A DNA stretch of 64,000 bases from Bdellovibrionales bacterium (GCA_016716765.1 JADJVA010000025.1:806001-870000); one strand, 5' to 3'; positions 18,753-26,312 are shown, counted from the stretch's first letter. The notes: a model not told the origin generated them from the letters alone. Numbers and translations: made by a program.

Positions 18753-20063
18753 TCATTGTGAACCTTGGGTCACACGGATAAAAAGGCGCGTGGCCCCATC
18801 TTGAATGACCTCACGGCAGAACTCACAGATTATATTTGTTCCAGGCATTGGGGGTGGTTGGAATGGCATCATCGGCGGAGGTGGCATCATTCCAACAAAA
18901 GCAGGCATGTTTGGTGCTGAAGCAAAGTCTTCAGGCCTCATCATACCAGTGCCTTCCATGGGGATTGGCATCATTCCAGCTGGGTCGCGTTTTGGATCCC
19001 CTCCCATACCTGGAGTTGGAGGGCCACCGGCAAATTCAGGACCTGGCCCTGAGCCCGAGGGACCCGATGTTCCATCGGGTCGAGCGTCTGAAGGTCTAGC
19101 GCCTGTACCGGCGCTATTTTTTGGGTTGTTGCCAGGCTCATTTTTTGACTGTTCGGATCCCTTTTCGCCTTGTTCAGTTTTGGGGCCATCATTGCCTCGA
19201 CCTTCCTTATTATTACCTTGGCCTTTGTTTCCACCTTCGTCCCTCTTTTGATCACCGTCTTGGCCCTTATTTCCGCCGTCGTCCTTCTTTTGATCACTGC
19301 CTTGGCCTTTGTTTCCACCTTCGTCCTTCTTCTGTTCGTCCTTCTTATCCTTTTCGGGCTGATTGCTTCCCCCGCCAGGACCACCTTGTTTTTCTCTGTC
19401 AGGTGTATCTGCCTTTGTCTCTTTGTCAAATTGAGCAAGTTCAGTCTTAGGCATCTGCACCGCAGGAGCTGGCGGATTATTTCCTGTATTCACCGTAAAC
19501 TCGCCAACTTTGACAGAAACAGGATTGAGAATCGTTCCTCCTGGTCCTGGAAGTCCAAAAGCGACCTCTCCTTTGAAGGTAACAACCTTTGAGGAGTTCG
19601 TGACTTGATTAAAGGACGTAAAGAAATCGGTTCCTCGGACTCCCGCCACTGCAGATGGCGTTTTTACTTGAAACTTATTGCTCTCGCCGTCATATTTTTG
19701 TTCGACCTTTGCCCGAACTTTTCCATATATAACATCTATCAATACTTTTTTGTTGTCTTTGGCCGGATCGAATTCGTAGTTATCGATAACAATGTTAGAA
19801 CTTGGAGACACATTGATTTCATTTTTGTCTACCATCACAATCTTGGCACGAGAATCGGCCTGAGTTAATATGGAATCTTTAGGGAATACCTTCATCCCAA
19901 TCTTAGCTTTTTCTTCTTTTCCTGTCTTTCCAGATTTTATTGAGACATTTCCTTTAACCACGGTGAGAATGCCATGAACCTGAGCAGCTCTGGATTCGGC
20001 ACCAAGCAACAGGCTAATCACAAAAAAACTGAGACAGAGTATCTTAATGGGAATCTTAGCCAT
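18753..20063 (-). CDS. FecR-domain protein with low-complexity repeat linker
   Basis: 436 aa. It has a signal peptide (residues 1 to about 27) and a FecR-type domain at about 30-165, including the typical TPSAVAGVRGTDFF stretch. A Lys/Gly/Asp-rich linker follows with three 14-residue repeats of the form DEGGNKGQGxDQKK at residues 247-288. After a Pro/Gly/Met-rich region comes a short C-terminal tail with the Cys pair CEFC. This is not the cytoplasmic sigma-regulator FecR of iron uptake: it has an export signal, no membrane anchor and no ECF sigma gene beside it. A GGGAGG sequence lies four bases before the ATG. It pairs with the TPR-barrel gene downstream. Confidence 0.8.
   Translation of the reverse strand: MAKIPIKILCLSFFVISLLLGAESRAAQVHGILTVVKGNVSIKSGKTGKEEKAKIGMKVFPKDSILTQADSRAKIVMVDKNEINVSPSSNIVIDNYEFDPAKDNKKVLIDVIYGKVRAKVEQKYDGESNKFQVKTPSAVAGVRGTDFFTSFNQVTNSSKVVTFKGEVAFGLPGPGGTILNPVSVKVGEFTVNTGNNPPAPAVQMPKTELAQFDKETKADTPDREKQGGPGGGSNQPEKDKKDEQKKDEGGNKGQGSDQKKDDGGNKGQDGDQKRDEGGNKGQGNNKEGRGNDGPKTEQGEKGSEQSKNEPGNNPKNSAGTGARPSDARPDGTSGPSGSGPGPEFAGGPPTPGMGGDPKRDPAGMMPIPMEGTGMMRPEDFASAPNMPAFVGMMPPPPMMPFQPPPMPGTNIICEFCREVIQDGATRLFIRVTQGSQ
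19200..19325 (-). repeat. 42 bp coding repeats, three copies
   Basis: Three tandem 42 bp units inside the FecR-domain gene encode the 14-residue repeats around GGNKGQ (residues 247-288). Units differ by a few bases. Copy number could vary by slippage and would change only linker length. Confidence 0.7.
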
Positions 20064-20212
20064 GCGGCCTCCCTCGAAATTCTTAACATTAAAATGCGGC
20101 TACCTCTGATATTCGGATTTTTTGGTCGAGGACTGAAATGGAGTTCCCTGAATGAATCATTTCATGAATTTTTTTTTACATTTTCAGAAAAAAAGGGAAT
20201 GTCCTACCGAAG

Positions 20213-20761
20213 CTAGGCAGGTTTTGTCACAGAATGCCTCAAGATGGAATCGGCAACACAAGAGAGAGAGAAGACGTGAGCATCAGGTTGAGAATAGGCT
20301 GACTCAGAGGGAGACTCCAGGCCCCCAAGTAAGATAGATCGAGTTCCCGCCCGATGACCCGCTTCGACGTCAGTCATGCGATCTCCAACCATCCAACTTC
20401 TCGCGAGATCAATATTGTAGAAGCTTGCCCCTTCAAGAAGCATCCCCGGATTCGGTTTTCTCATGAAGTGATTTGTGTCAGTCATGTAGGGCGCATCATG
20501 AAAGGAGAGAAAATCAATTCCCTCTCGGGAGAAGTCAGCCCGCATCACACGATGAATTTCTCTTAATTTTTCGATCTGAACAATGCCTCGTGCAACTCCA
20601 CTCTGGTTAGTTGCAACTAAAAAAACATATCCAGCGTCTCTTAGCTTTCTCAAGCTAACGAAAACATCCGGCAGGTATTCAATCTGGGCTGGATCATTCA
20701 AGTACAACTTATCAACAATAAGAGTGCCGTCCCGGTCAAAAAATACAGCTCTTTTCTTCAT
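20213..20761 (-). CDS. gmhB: D-glycero-D-manno-heptose 1,7-bisphosphate 7-phosphatase (HAD family)
   Basis: 182 aa HAD phosphatase. Motif I FFDRDGTLIVD has the nucleophile and acid/base Asp pair, motif II is ATNQSG, then KPNPGM, and motif IV is MVGDRMTDVEAGHRAG. DRDGT with KPxPG fits GmhB, which makes the heptose precursor of the LPS core. GmhB cysteines for structural zinc are not seen in the usual place (HDAPYMTDTNH), so a related HAD enzyme is possible. The ATG at 20761 has GAGG upstream; the frame upstream of it is the 9 bp repeat tract and is not considered coding. Confidence 0.8.
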   Translation of the reverse strand: MKKRAVFFDRDGTLIVDKLYLNDPAQIEYLPDVFVSLRKLRDAGYVFLVATNQSGVARGIVQIEKLREIHRVMRADFSREGIDFLSFHDAPYMTDTNHFMRKPNPGMLLEGASFYNIDLARSWMVGDRMTDVEAGHRAGTRSILLGGLESPSESAYSQPDAHVFSLSCVADSILRHSVTKPA

Positions 20762-20817
20762 TTTGAGTTCCTCGTGTGTCCCATAATAGACGGAGCTGAG
20801 TGCTTTGTCAGCTCTTT

Positions 20818-20862
20818 GCACATTGAGCACATTTCGCACATTGCGCACATAGATCACATTGA
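20818..20862. repeat. 9 bp tandem repeat, five units
   Basis: Five consecutive 9 bp units built on GCACATTGA (20818-20826, 20827-20835, 20836-20844, 20845-20853, 20854-20862) lie 57 bases upstream of the gmhB start. They could set promoter spacing or be a simple slippage tract. Confidence 0.7.
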
Positions 20863-20923
20863 GGTTTTTGCGTTCTTTGAGCCCACTTACTTCTTGAACT
20901 CAATAAACTGGCCCACGTGATTA

Positions 20924-21087
20924 TTGTTCCAAACTCCAAGGGCGCCGGCTAAACCAAATCTCAGGAGTCCAGGATCTTCAAACATGCGTCCGGCAGCAGT
21001 GCTCACGTTGTGAGCACTGCACCAAGCCGAACTCGATCCTGGACTCCTGAGATTTGGTTTAGCCGGCGCCCTTGGAGTTTGGAACAA
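20924..21087. repeat. palindromic element, copy 1 (perfect 53 bp inverted repeat)
   Basis: The arms 20924-20976 and 21035-21087 are perfect reverse complements over 53 bases. The 58-base core between them contains a second hairpin (11 bp stem 20996-21006 with 21010-21020, 3-base loop). A further 30 bases on the right (to 21117, GAATCACCGAAGGCTTGCGG and on) are shared, inverted, with copy 2. The left flank shows a shortened version of the same sequence (TGGCCC..GTGATT), so the palindrome once extended further. No transposase is seen inside. Confidence 0.9.
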
Positions 21088-21313
21088 CAGAATCACCGAA
21101 GGCTTGCGGGCCAACCACTGGATTAAAATATAGACCTTTCTTCTCGAAGCTTTCACTGTCATTTTCATGGGCGACAGACTATTGATTTTGGCATGAGTCG
21201 AATGCCGGCCAAGGGGAGGTCAATCGCCTCATCCGCAAAACCTGGTGTACAAGGAAAGATTCCAGAAGCCTTAAAAATCATATGTCATGATTGCCATCCG
21301 AAGTTGGAATCCT

Positions 21314-21511
21314 TGGTTGGCCCGCAAGCCTTCGGTGATTCTGTTGTGTCCAAAAGATACAGGGAGCTGGCTGAAGCAGATCTCAGGGGTTCAGGATCGA
21401 GTTCGGCTTGGTGCAGTGCTCACAATGTGAGCGCTGCTGCCGGACGCATGTTTGAAGATCCTGGACTCCTGAGATTTGGTTCAGCTAGGCGCCCTTGGAG
21501 TTTAGAACAAC
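21314..21511. repeat. palindromic element, copy 2, inverted relative to copy 1
   Basis: Matches the reverse complement of copy 1. There is a 34-base exact block (21314-21347), a strongly diverged left arm, a core at 21399-21456 identical at 56 of 58 positions, and a right arm at 21457-21510 with a few changes. One core difference turns an A-T pair of the inner stem into G-T, so the hairpin is kept. The element ends three bases before the stop codon of the recombinase gene. Confidence 0.9.
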
Positions 21512-21513
21512 AT

Positions 21514-22494
21514 TCAACAGGTCTCTGGATCTTCCCCGAAAGGATGATGAGCTTCCATGGTTCTGGCCAATTGTTCCAGACTAATATGGAGATATTTTTC
21601 GGTTGAATTCAATGATTGGTGACCCAGAAGGTCCTGGAGAATTCGGATATCCATGCCGCCACTGAGCAGGTGAGTGGCATAACTGTGTCTTAAGGCATGA
21701 GGGTTCAGATTTTTTATAAGGCCTGCGCTCATCCCGGCCTTTTTCACAAGAGAGTATGCCTTGCGAGCACTGAGTGGAGTTGCGCCAAAAACGTATGTTC
21801 CCAGCCGTGGGAGAGATTTCAGCTCCTCCATCACAATCCGGGGAATGGCCACTCGTCGTTCTCGCCCCCCTTTACCTGTGACCAGCAGAATCCCTTGTTC
21901 GATCTGTACGTTTGACCAGGTGAGATGACAAGCTTCGCTAACCCTGAGACCTCCACCATACAGGAGAAGAACGAGAGTCCTTGTTTGATGGGATTGAACT
22001 TTAGATGGGGTCAGGCTCAGCTCGGAATTACTTATGTCAACTGTGGCGGTTGCTTTAATGACTGCAATAACCTCGTCCACGGAAATAAAATGGGGAATCT
22101 TTCTTGGTATTCTTGGAAGAGTGATCTGTGAGGAAAGGTCACGAGATGTCAGGTTTTCGCGAAAAAGAAATTTCAGAAAGCTCTTTAGCGTGGCACTTTT
22201 TCTCTGTCGACTTGCGGGAGACAAATGAGACCATCGGCCTTGCGCATTGATTGAAGCTCGCAGTATTTGATCTTCTGTGTAGCGGACATATGGCAGGCTT
22301 GGCCCGGCAGTTTGGCGTGTATCAAATTGCTTTTTCTCGACATTCCACTTGTAGTGAGGAACCCCCAGATCACTGTAGGCCTGAAAGAGGTCGAGTGCGT
22401 ATGATTTGATGGTTAGGAGGGAGGAATTTTCTATAAATTGAAGATTTTCTAGGAAATTGGCCGTATAAATTGGTAAAATGACCACTTTACTCAC
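21514..22494 (-). CDS. Xer-type tyrosine recombinase
   Basis: 326 aa. A SAM-like N-terminal core-binding domain (about 10-120) precedes a catalytic domain with all active-site residues: Arg184 in GGGLRVSEA, Lys208 in TGKGGRERR, His266 and Arg269 in NPHALRHSYATH, His292 in LLGHQSLN, and nucleophile Tyr301 in TEKYLHIS. It resembles XerC/XerD more than integron or phage integrases, but it is slightly long (XerC is about 300), so it could be a housekeeping Xer or a site-specific invertase. It begins with GTG and no clear Shine-Dalgarno. Its stop codon sits at the edge of the palindromic element pair, which is a natural candidate substrate. Confidence 0.85.
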   Translation of the reverse strand: MSKVVILPIYTANFLENLQFIENSSLLTIKSYALDLFQAYSDLGVPHYKWNVEKKQFDTRQTAGPSLPYVRYTEDQILRASINAQGRWSHLSPASRQRKSATLKSFLKFLFRENLTSRDLSSQITLPRIPRKIPHFISVDEVIAVIKATATVDISNSELSLTPSKVQSHQTRTLVLLLYGGGLRVSEACHLTWSNVQIEQGILLVTGKGGRERRVAIPRIVMEELKSLPRLGTYVFGATPLSARKAYSLVKKAGMSAGLIKNLNPHALRHSYATHLLSGGMDIRILQDLLGHQSLNSTEKYLHISLEQLARTMEAHHPFGEDPETC

Positions 22495-22686
22495 TTCAAA
22501 AAACCCAATCCTTTCATTTAGTTATAATTAATTCATGATGCATTGCAAAAATAACTTGCATGAGAAAGCGCCGTTTGTTAGAACACGCTGTGTTATACGC
22601 TACGTGACAATGAAATAAGCGAGTAAGTTTTCGCGTAGGCGAGTAGAAGTAGTTCCATCAAATAAGTAAACCAAGGGGCTGTACGT

Positions 22687-23754
22687 ATGTCAGGAATTGA
22701 TAGTTCGTCATTTCTTCCTCCCAGCGATAACCAGGTTTTACCCGGCGTTAAAACTCCCAATAAAATTATAGAAGACAAGCGAATCATTTACAAATCAGAA
22801 GTCATGCGCCATCTCATTCGCATGGTGGAGAGGGTGGCTCCATCTAATGCGACAGTTCTTGTTCTTGGAGAAAGTGGAACAGGCAAGGAACTGATCGCCC
22901 ATGCTCTCCACGAAAAAAGTCTTCGTAAAAACAAACCCTTTGTTGCAATTAACTGCGGAGCCCTACGGGAAACTCTTTTAGAGAGTGAGCTTTTTGGCCA
23001 CGAAAAAGGCGCTTTTACCGGAGCCTATACGCGAAAAATTGGACTCGCCGAAGTGGCTAATGGTGGAACTCTTTTTCTTGATGAAATCGGTGAGTTGAGT
23101 CCGGGCATTCAGGCCAAGCTTTTGCGCTTTCTCCAAGAGGGTGAGATTTATCGAGTGGGCGGCAAGGAACCAATTCGAGTCGACATTCGTTTGGTGAGTG
23201 CCACCAACAAGGAATTGGATAAGGAAGTCATGCGTGGAAATTTTCGCGAGGACCTCTTCTATCGCATCAACACCATCATGTTACAATCTCCACCTTTGCG
23301 TCGAAGGAAAGAGGATATTCCATTTTTGGTGGAATATTTTCTTGCGAAAAGTCCTCACGGATATCTCAATCGTGGCCGTCAGATGAGCGAAGATGCCATT
23401 AAAATTTTGATGCGCTACGATTGGCCGGGAAATATTCGTGAGCTTCAGAACGTGTGCGAGAGATTGCAGATTTTGGCGGAAGGCCATATCATTATGCCGG
23501 GCGATCTTCCGGAAAACGTCCGCAATCCAGACCATAAAATTATCATTGATGACTATGATCCAACAATGACTCTCCATGAATTGGAAAAGCGGTATATTTT
23601 GAAGGCTCTTAACTATTTTGATGGAAACAAAACTCAGGCTGCGAATGCCTTGGGGATTACTATCAAAACTCTCTACAATAAGTTGCATGAATATGGTGAA
23701 TTTGATCGGTATGCTGTTCATACAAAGCCGATGATACCGACGCCAAAATTCTAG
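22687..23754 (+). CDS. sigma-54-dependent transcriptional activator without receiver domain
   Basis: 355 aa. After a 35-residue N-terminus there is an AAA+ domain: Walker A GESGTGKELIA (61 onward), the sigma-54 contact loop GAFTGA (108-113), Walker B GTLFLDEIGEL, and the arginine-finger region REDLFYRINT. The C-terminal Fis-type helix-turn-helix is NKTQAANALGITIKTLYNKL. No receiver or sensor domain is present, so activity must be set by level, by a partner protein or by default. It is monocistronic, with a strong terminator directly after it. Confidence 0.9.
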   Translation: MSGIDSSSFLPPSDNQVLPGVKTPNKIIEDKRIIYKSEVMRHLIRMVERVAPSNATVLVLGESGTGKELIAHALHEKSLRKNKPFVAINCGALRETLLESELFGHEKGAFTGAYTRKIGLAEVANGGTLFLDEIGELSPGIQAKLLRFLQEGEIYRVGGKEPIRVDIRLVSATNKELDKEVMRGNFREDLFYRINTIMLQSPPLRRRKEDIPFLVEYFLAKSPHGYLNRGRQMSEDAIKILMRYDWPGNIRELQNVCERLQILAEGHIIMPGDLPENVRNPDHKIIIDDYDPTMTLHELEKRYILKALNYFDGNKTQAANALGITIKTLYNKLHEYGEFDRYAVHTKPMIPTPKF

Positions 23755-23806
23755 ACGTATTAAGTAGAATAGATGCACTTTGTTTGTATAAAGTAGAAGG
23801 GCCATA

Positions 23807-23837
23807 AAAAAAGCGAGTTGTTAAAACTCGCTTTTTT
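23807..23837. terminator. bidirectional intrinsic terminator
   Basis: AAAAAAGCGAGTT - GTTAA - AACTCGCTTTTTT: a perfect 13 bp stem with a 5-base loop. The T run on the plus side serves the sigma-54 activator, and the A run (T run on minus) serves the opposing histone-like gene. Confidence 0.88.
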
Positions 23838-23892
23838 ATTTTCCTGTCTGATTTATTTAGCTAGTCGACTGCCTAAGAGAGAGATCTCTAGG

Positions 23893-24429
23893 TTAGAAAT
23901 AACCTTCGTCGTCGCCTTCCAGTTCTTCATCATCGTCAGCGTCGTCGATATCGTCAAAATTACTTACGTCATCGTCAGCAAAATCTTCCTTGGGATTAAA
24001 GTCTCCCTCCATCGATTCAAATTCTGTTTTTGAACCTGGTGATTTGTCCCCTGGTCCGCGAAAGGGATTGGTCCCTGCAGGAGCATTTGCTGGAGAACTA
24101 GCAATGTCGTGAATGCTGGGTGCCTTTGGCTTTGCATTTTTTGGTTTGACGGCTTTTGCTGCCGAAGGCTTGCTTACCGCTGCTTTTTTTGTCGCTGCCT
24201 TTTTAGTTGCAGTTTTTGCGGTCGTTTTGACTGTCGCCTTTTTCGTGGCTTTTTTAGCAGTTGCTTTCTTCGTGGCTTTTTTTGTCGCTGCCTTTTTAGT
24301 TGCAGTTTTTGCGGTCGTTTTAACTGTCGCCTTTTTCGTAGCTTTTTTAGCAGTTGCTTTCTTTGTGGCTTTCTTAGCAGTTGCCTTTTTTGTTACCGTT
24401 TTCTTTGTCGCTTTTTTCTTTTTGGCCAT
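23893..24429 (-). CDS. histone H1-like Lys/Ala-rich protein with acidic tail
   Basis: 178 aa with two opposite halves. Residues 1 to about 85 are KKAT/KKA repeats (MAKKKKATKKTVTKKATAKK), similar to the Lys/Ala-rich histone H1-like proteins (HctA/HctB, AlgP types) that bind DNA. Residues about 85-130 are a Pro/Ser/Ala linker. From about 137 to the end the chain is very acidic (DDDVSNFDDIDDADDDEEL). The basic part carries an internal duplication of 31 residues. I infer nucleoid compaction with the acidic tail modulating binding. It is not a homopolymer artefact, since codons vary between repeats. Confidence 0.8.
   Translation of the reverse strand: MAKKKKATKKTVTKKATAKKATKKATAKKATKKATVKTTAKTATKKAATKKATKKATAKKATKKATVKTTAKTATKKAATKKAAVSKPSAAKAVKPKNAKPKAPSIHDIASSPANAPAGTNPFRGPGDKSPGSKTEFESMEGDFNPKEDFADDDVSNFDDIDDADDDEELEGDDEGYF
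24191..24376 (-). repeat. 93 bp tandem duplication in the histone-like gene
   Basis: Two consecutive 93 bp units (24191-24283 and 24284-24376) differ at only a few positions and encode a 31-residue Lys/Ala/Thr block twice. It is a recent in-frame duplication that lengthens the basic domain. Confidence 0.8.
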
Positions 24430-24555
24430 GAGATAACCCCCATCGTTCCCATTTATTCAAACATGATCAACCACCGGGGCTGATCTCCAATTCCATCGCT
24501 ATCGAAATGGTACTGGCAATTAAAAGGCTTGCCTAGCCCTTTTTTTTAATGCAAC

Positions 24556-24589
24556 AAAAAAAATGTCCCGAGCACTGAGGCCCGGGACA
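24556..24589 (-). terminator. intrinsic terminator of the flagellin gene
   Basis: On the minus strand TGTCCCG pairs with CGGGACA (24583-24589 and 24564-24570), followed by eight Ts (24556-24563). It lies 34 bases after the flagellin stop. Confidence 0.88.
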
Positions 24590-24622
24590 AGTGGTCTTTT
24601 GATTTTTGCCGAATGAGTCTGA

Positions 24623-25456
24623 TTAACCAATCAATTTCAGAGCGGTGGAATTGACTTGGTTTGCTTGAGCGAGGGTCGCAGTCGCAGCCTGAAGGAGGAT
24701 GCCGTTTCTGGTCATCTCCGAGGAGGCTTCAGCAACATCGGTATCTCTGATGCGACTATTGGCAGCGGACATGTTTTCCTCAGCAACAAGGAGATTTTGG
24801 ACCGTTGATAGCAGTCGATTTTGCAGAGCGCCAAGGTTTGCACGCATACCATTCACGGCAGTTTGAGAACTATCGAGAAGTCCAAGGGATTCTTGAGCTC
24901 CCGCTTTGGTGTTGTAGTCCAAACCCGCAAGGCCAAGCGCATCGAGAGTCGCCACATTTTCTTCAGAGCTGAAGGAAATGCGATCTTCAAAATCGTCATT
25001 GTAAAGTCCAACTTGGTAGTCAAAAATGGGCGTTGTACCATCTAAAAGCTTGGTCGTACCCCATGTGGTAACCGAGGCAATACGTTGAACCTCACTTTTT
25101 AACTGCTGAACTTCCTTGTCGATAAAGGACCTTTCAGTGTCCCCAACCGTGTCAGAGGCCGCTTGGATCCCCAGTTCGCGAAGGCGAACAATGATGTTTC
25201 CAATCTCATTGAGACCTCCCTCAGCCGTTTGGACCATTGAAATGCCGTCGTTTGCGTTGCGATTTGCTTGGCGGGCCGACCTTACTTGAGCCTTTATGTT
25301 TTCGGAGATGGCCAAACCAGCGGCGTCGTCCGCTGCCTTATTGATTCGACTACCCGAAGCCAGTTTGCTCATGCTGTCGCTAATGTGCAATTGACTATTC
25401 AGTAAATTTCTTTGGGCGTTGATCGCCGCAATATTTGTTGAAACACGAAATCCCAT
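24623..25456 (-). CDS. fliC: flagellin
   Basis: 277 aa. The N-terminal D0/D1 region (MGFRVSTNIAAINAQRNL, then SGSRINKAADDAAGLAISE) and the C-terminal D1/D0 region (SRIRDTDVAEASSEMTRN to NQVNSTALKLIG) are classical. The variable central domain is very short, as in compact flagellins of about 270-280 residues. There is no signal peptide; flagellin is exported by the flagellar type III apparatus. The start has GGAGG nine bases upstream, and that site is overlapped by the end of a mini-ORF. Confidence 0.97.
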   Translation of the reverse strand: MGFRVSTNIAAINAQRNLLNSQLHISDSMSKLASGSRINKAADDAAGLAISENIKAQVRSARQANRNANDGISMVQTAEGGLNEIGNIIVRLRELGIQAASDTVGDTERSFIDKEVQQLKSEVQRIASVTTWGTTKLLDGTTPIFDYQVGLYNDDFEDRISFSSEENVATLDALGLAGLDYNTKAGAQESLGLLDSSQTAVNGMRANLGALQNRLLSTVQNLLVAEENMSAANSRIRDTDVAEASSEMTRNGILLQAATATLAQANQVNSTALKLIG

Positions 25457-25972
25457 TTTAACTATCCTCCGTTTAATTTCATTAATTTCCTCCTTGTTGA
25501 ATTTCCCCTTTTTTTAGGGGTTCGGCTTCCTAGCCTTGGGGTTTGGTATTGTACCAATAAACTTATTGTCCATAAGTTTTCCTTGTACTTCATTTCATCC
25601 TTGATGGACCTCCTTTCGAATTCATTTATCAAGAGAACGCGACCATCGTTCCCTGGTTAATCCGTTAACCCCCTTAAACACAAGGGCGACTAAATAGTAT
25701 CACCCCTTCCACTGCGTAATTATTCGGGACCGATATCGGATTCTTGACAGGACGAGAGACCATTTTCAAGGAGATGCAACTAAGATTGGGCTTTTGAATG
25801 ATCGAGGTCCTAAGACTTAAGCGGTGAAAACAGATCCAAAGGCAAGCTTGAAATTCGCTCTGGACAAGCCTTTCGGAGCGTCAGCTAGACGGTAACCGGA
25901 GTGACAAACGTCCTTGAGTAAGAAGCATCCTCGCAATCAATAACAGTGAATCCACACATACCCAAACAGAGT
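25457..25972. other. flagellin upstream region
   Basis: 516 bases between flagellin and the small Cys-rich gene, both on the minus strand. Beyond the leader ORF it contains the palindrome GGTTAATCCGTTAACC at 25655-25670, a further AAGGAGG on the minus strand at about 25610, and a CCGATATCGG palindrome near 25731. I could not identify a convincing sigma-28 promoter by eye. Confidence 0.4.
25462..25593 (-). CDS. possible leader ORF of flagellin (43 aa, with a nested 6-aa ORF)
   Basis: On the minus strand an ATG at 25593 opens a 43-codon frame (begins MKYKENLWTISLL, ends MKLNGG) that stops with TAG at 25462-25464, inside the flagellin Shine-Dalgarno sequence. A second in-frame ATG at 25482 has a perfect AAGGAGG six bases upstream (25489-25495) and encodes only MKLNGG. 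Ribosomes ending there would sit on the flagellin initiation site. Coding function is unproven; it could be a translational coupling device. Confidence 0.35.
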   Translation of the reverse strand: MKYKENLWTISLLVQYQTPRLGSRTPKKRGNSTRRKLMKLNGG

Positions 25973-26221
25973 CTAATCAATTTCAAGGAATCGACAGAAG
26001 GCCATTTTACCAGATAATTCATAGGACCGAAGCTGTGCCTTACGGCTGTGGATATTGAAATCATGTCCAAAGGTACAGATGTTTTCGTCGCCGTCCAGGT
26101 GAACACACTGTTCGCAGCAATAGGTAAAATTGAGTGATCGAAATTCCGTTGGGTTTACCGGGTCCAATATGATTGATTTGCGACCAGGGTGGACACGCCG
26201 ACTTGCAATTAGGCCAGACAT
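25973..26221 (-). CDS. small Cys-rich protein, unknown function
   Basis: 82 aa from the ATG at 26221, which has AAAGGAG eight bases upstream. The middle shows CCEQCVHLDGDENICTFGHDF and there is a late Cys (MAFCRF). The spacing C-x2-C...C...H/C suggests a metal-binding knuckle. I do not recognise the family. The good ribosome binding site and the patterned cysteines are the reasons for calling it a gene. Confidence 0.6.
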   Translation of the reverse strand: MSGLIASRRVHPGRKSIILDPVNPTEFRSLNFTYCCEQCVHLDGDENICTFGHDFNIHSRKAQLRSYELSGKMAFCRFLEID

Positions 26222-26312
26222 TGACAAATCTCCTTTTCAACGCACATTTCCTACTAGGTGGTGCTAGTCTAGGCTCACAGCAGGGTTTTTGTAATCAAAA
26301 AAGGGGTAAAAC

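Larger units (their letters stand above)
20762..21513. other. 752 bp intergenic region carrying the repeat pair
   Basis: Between gmhB and the tyrosine recombinase there is no convincing gene. The two open frames here (minus 20887-21168 and plus 21193-21606) are created mainly by the repeat sequence, read the same repeat in similar peptides and lack ribosome binding sites. The region holds the 9 bp tandem tract and two inverted copies of the palindromic element separated by 196 bases (21118-21313). Confidence 0.7.

Noticed and set aside
18805..19251. 148-codon plus-strand frame opposite the FecR-domain gene
   Set aside because: Low-complexity Pro/Gly/Ile shadow of the repeat-rich linker; no start signal.
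20924..21511. Integron attC sites
   Set aside because: The arm ends do not show the GTTRRRY / RYYYAAC boxes, and the recombinase looks Xer-like rather than IntI-like.
21193..21606. 137-codon plus-strand frame across palindromic copy 2, and a 93-codon minus frame across copy 1
   Set aside because: Their shared peptide stretch comes from the repeat itself; no ribosome binding site, and the first one overlaps the recombinase gene.
24109..24483. Plus-strand Phe/Cys-rich frames opposite the histone-like gene
   Set aside because: They arise from reverse reading of AAG/GCT-rich repeats; the minus frame has a matched terminator and sensible protein chemistry.
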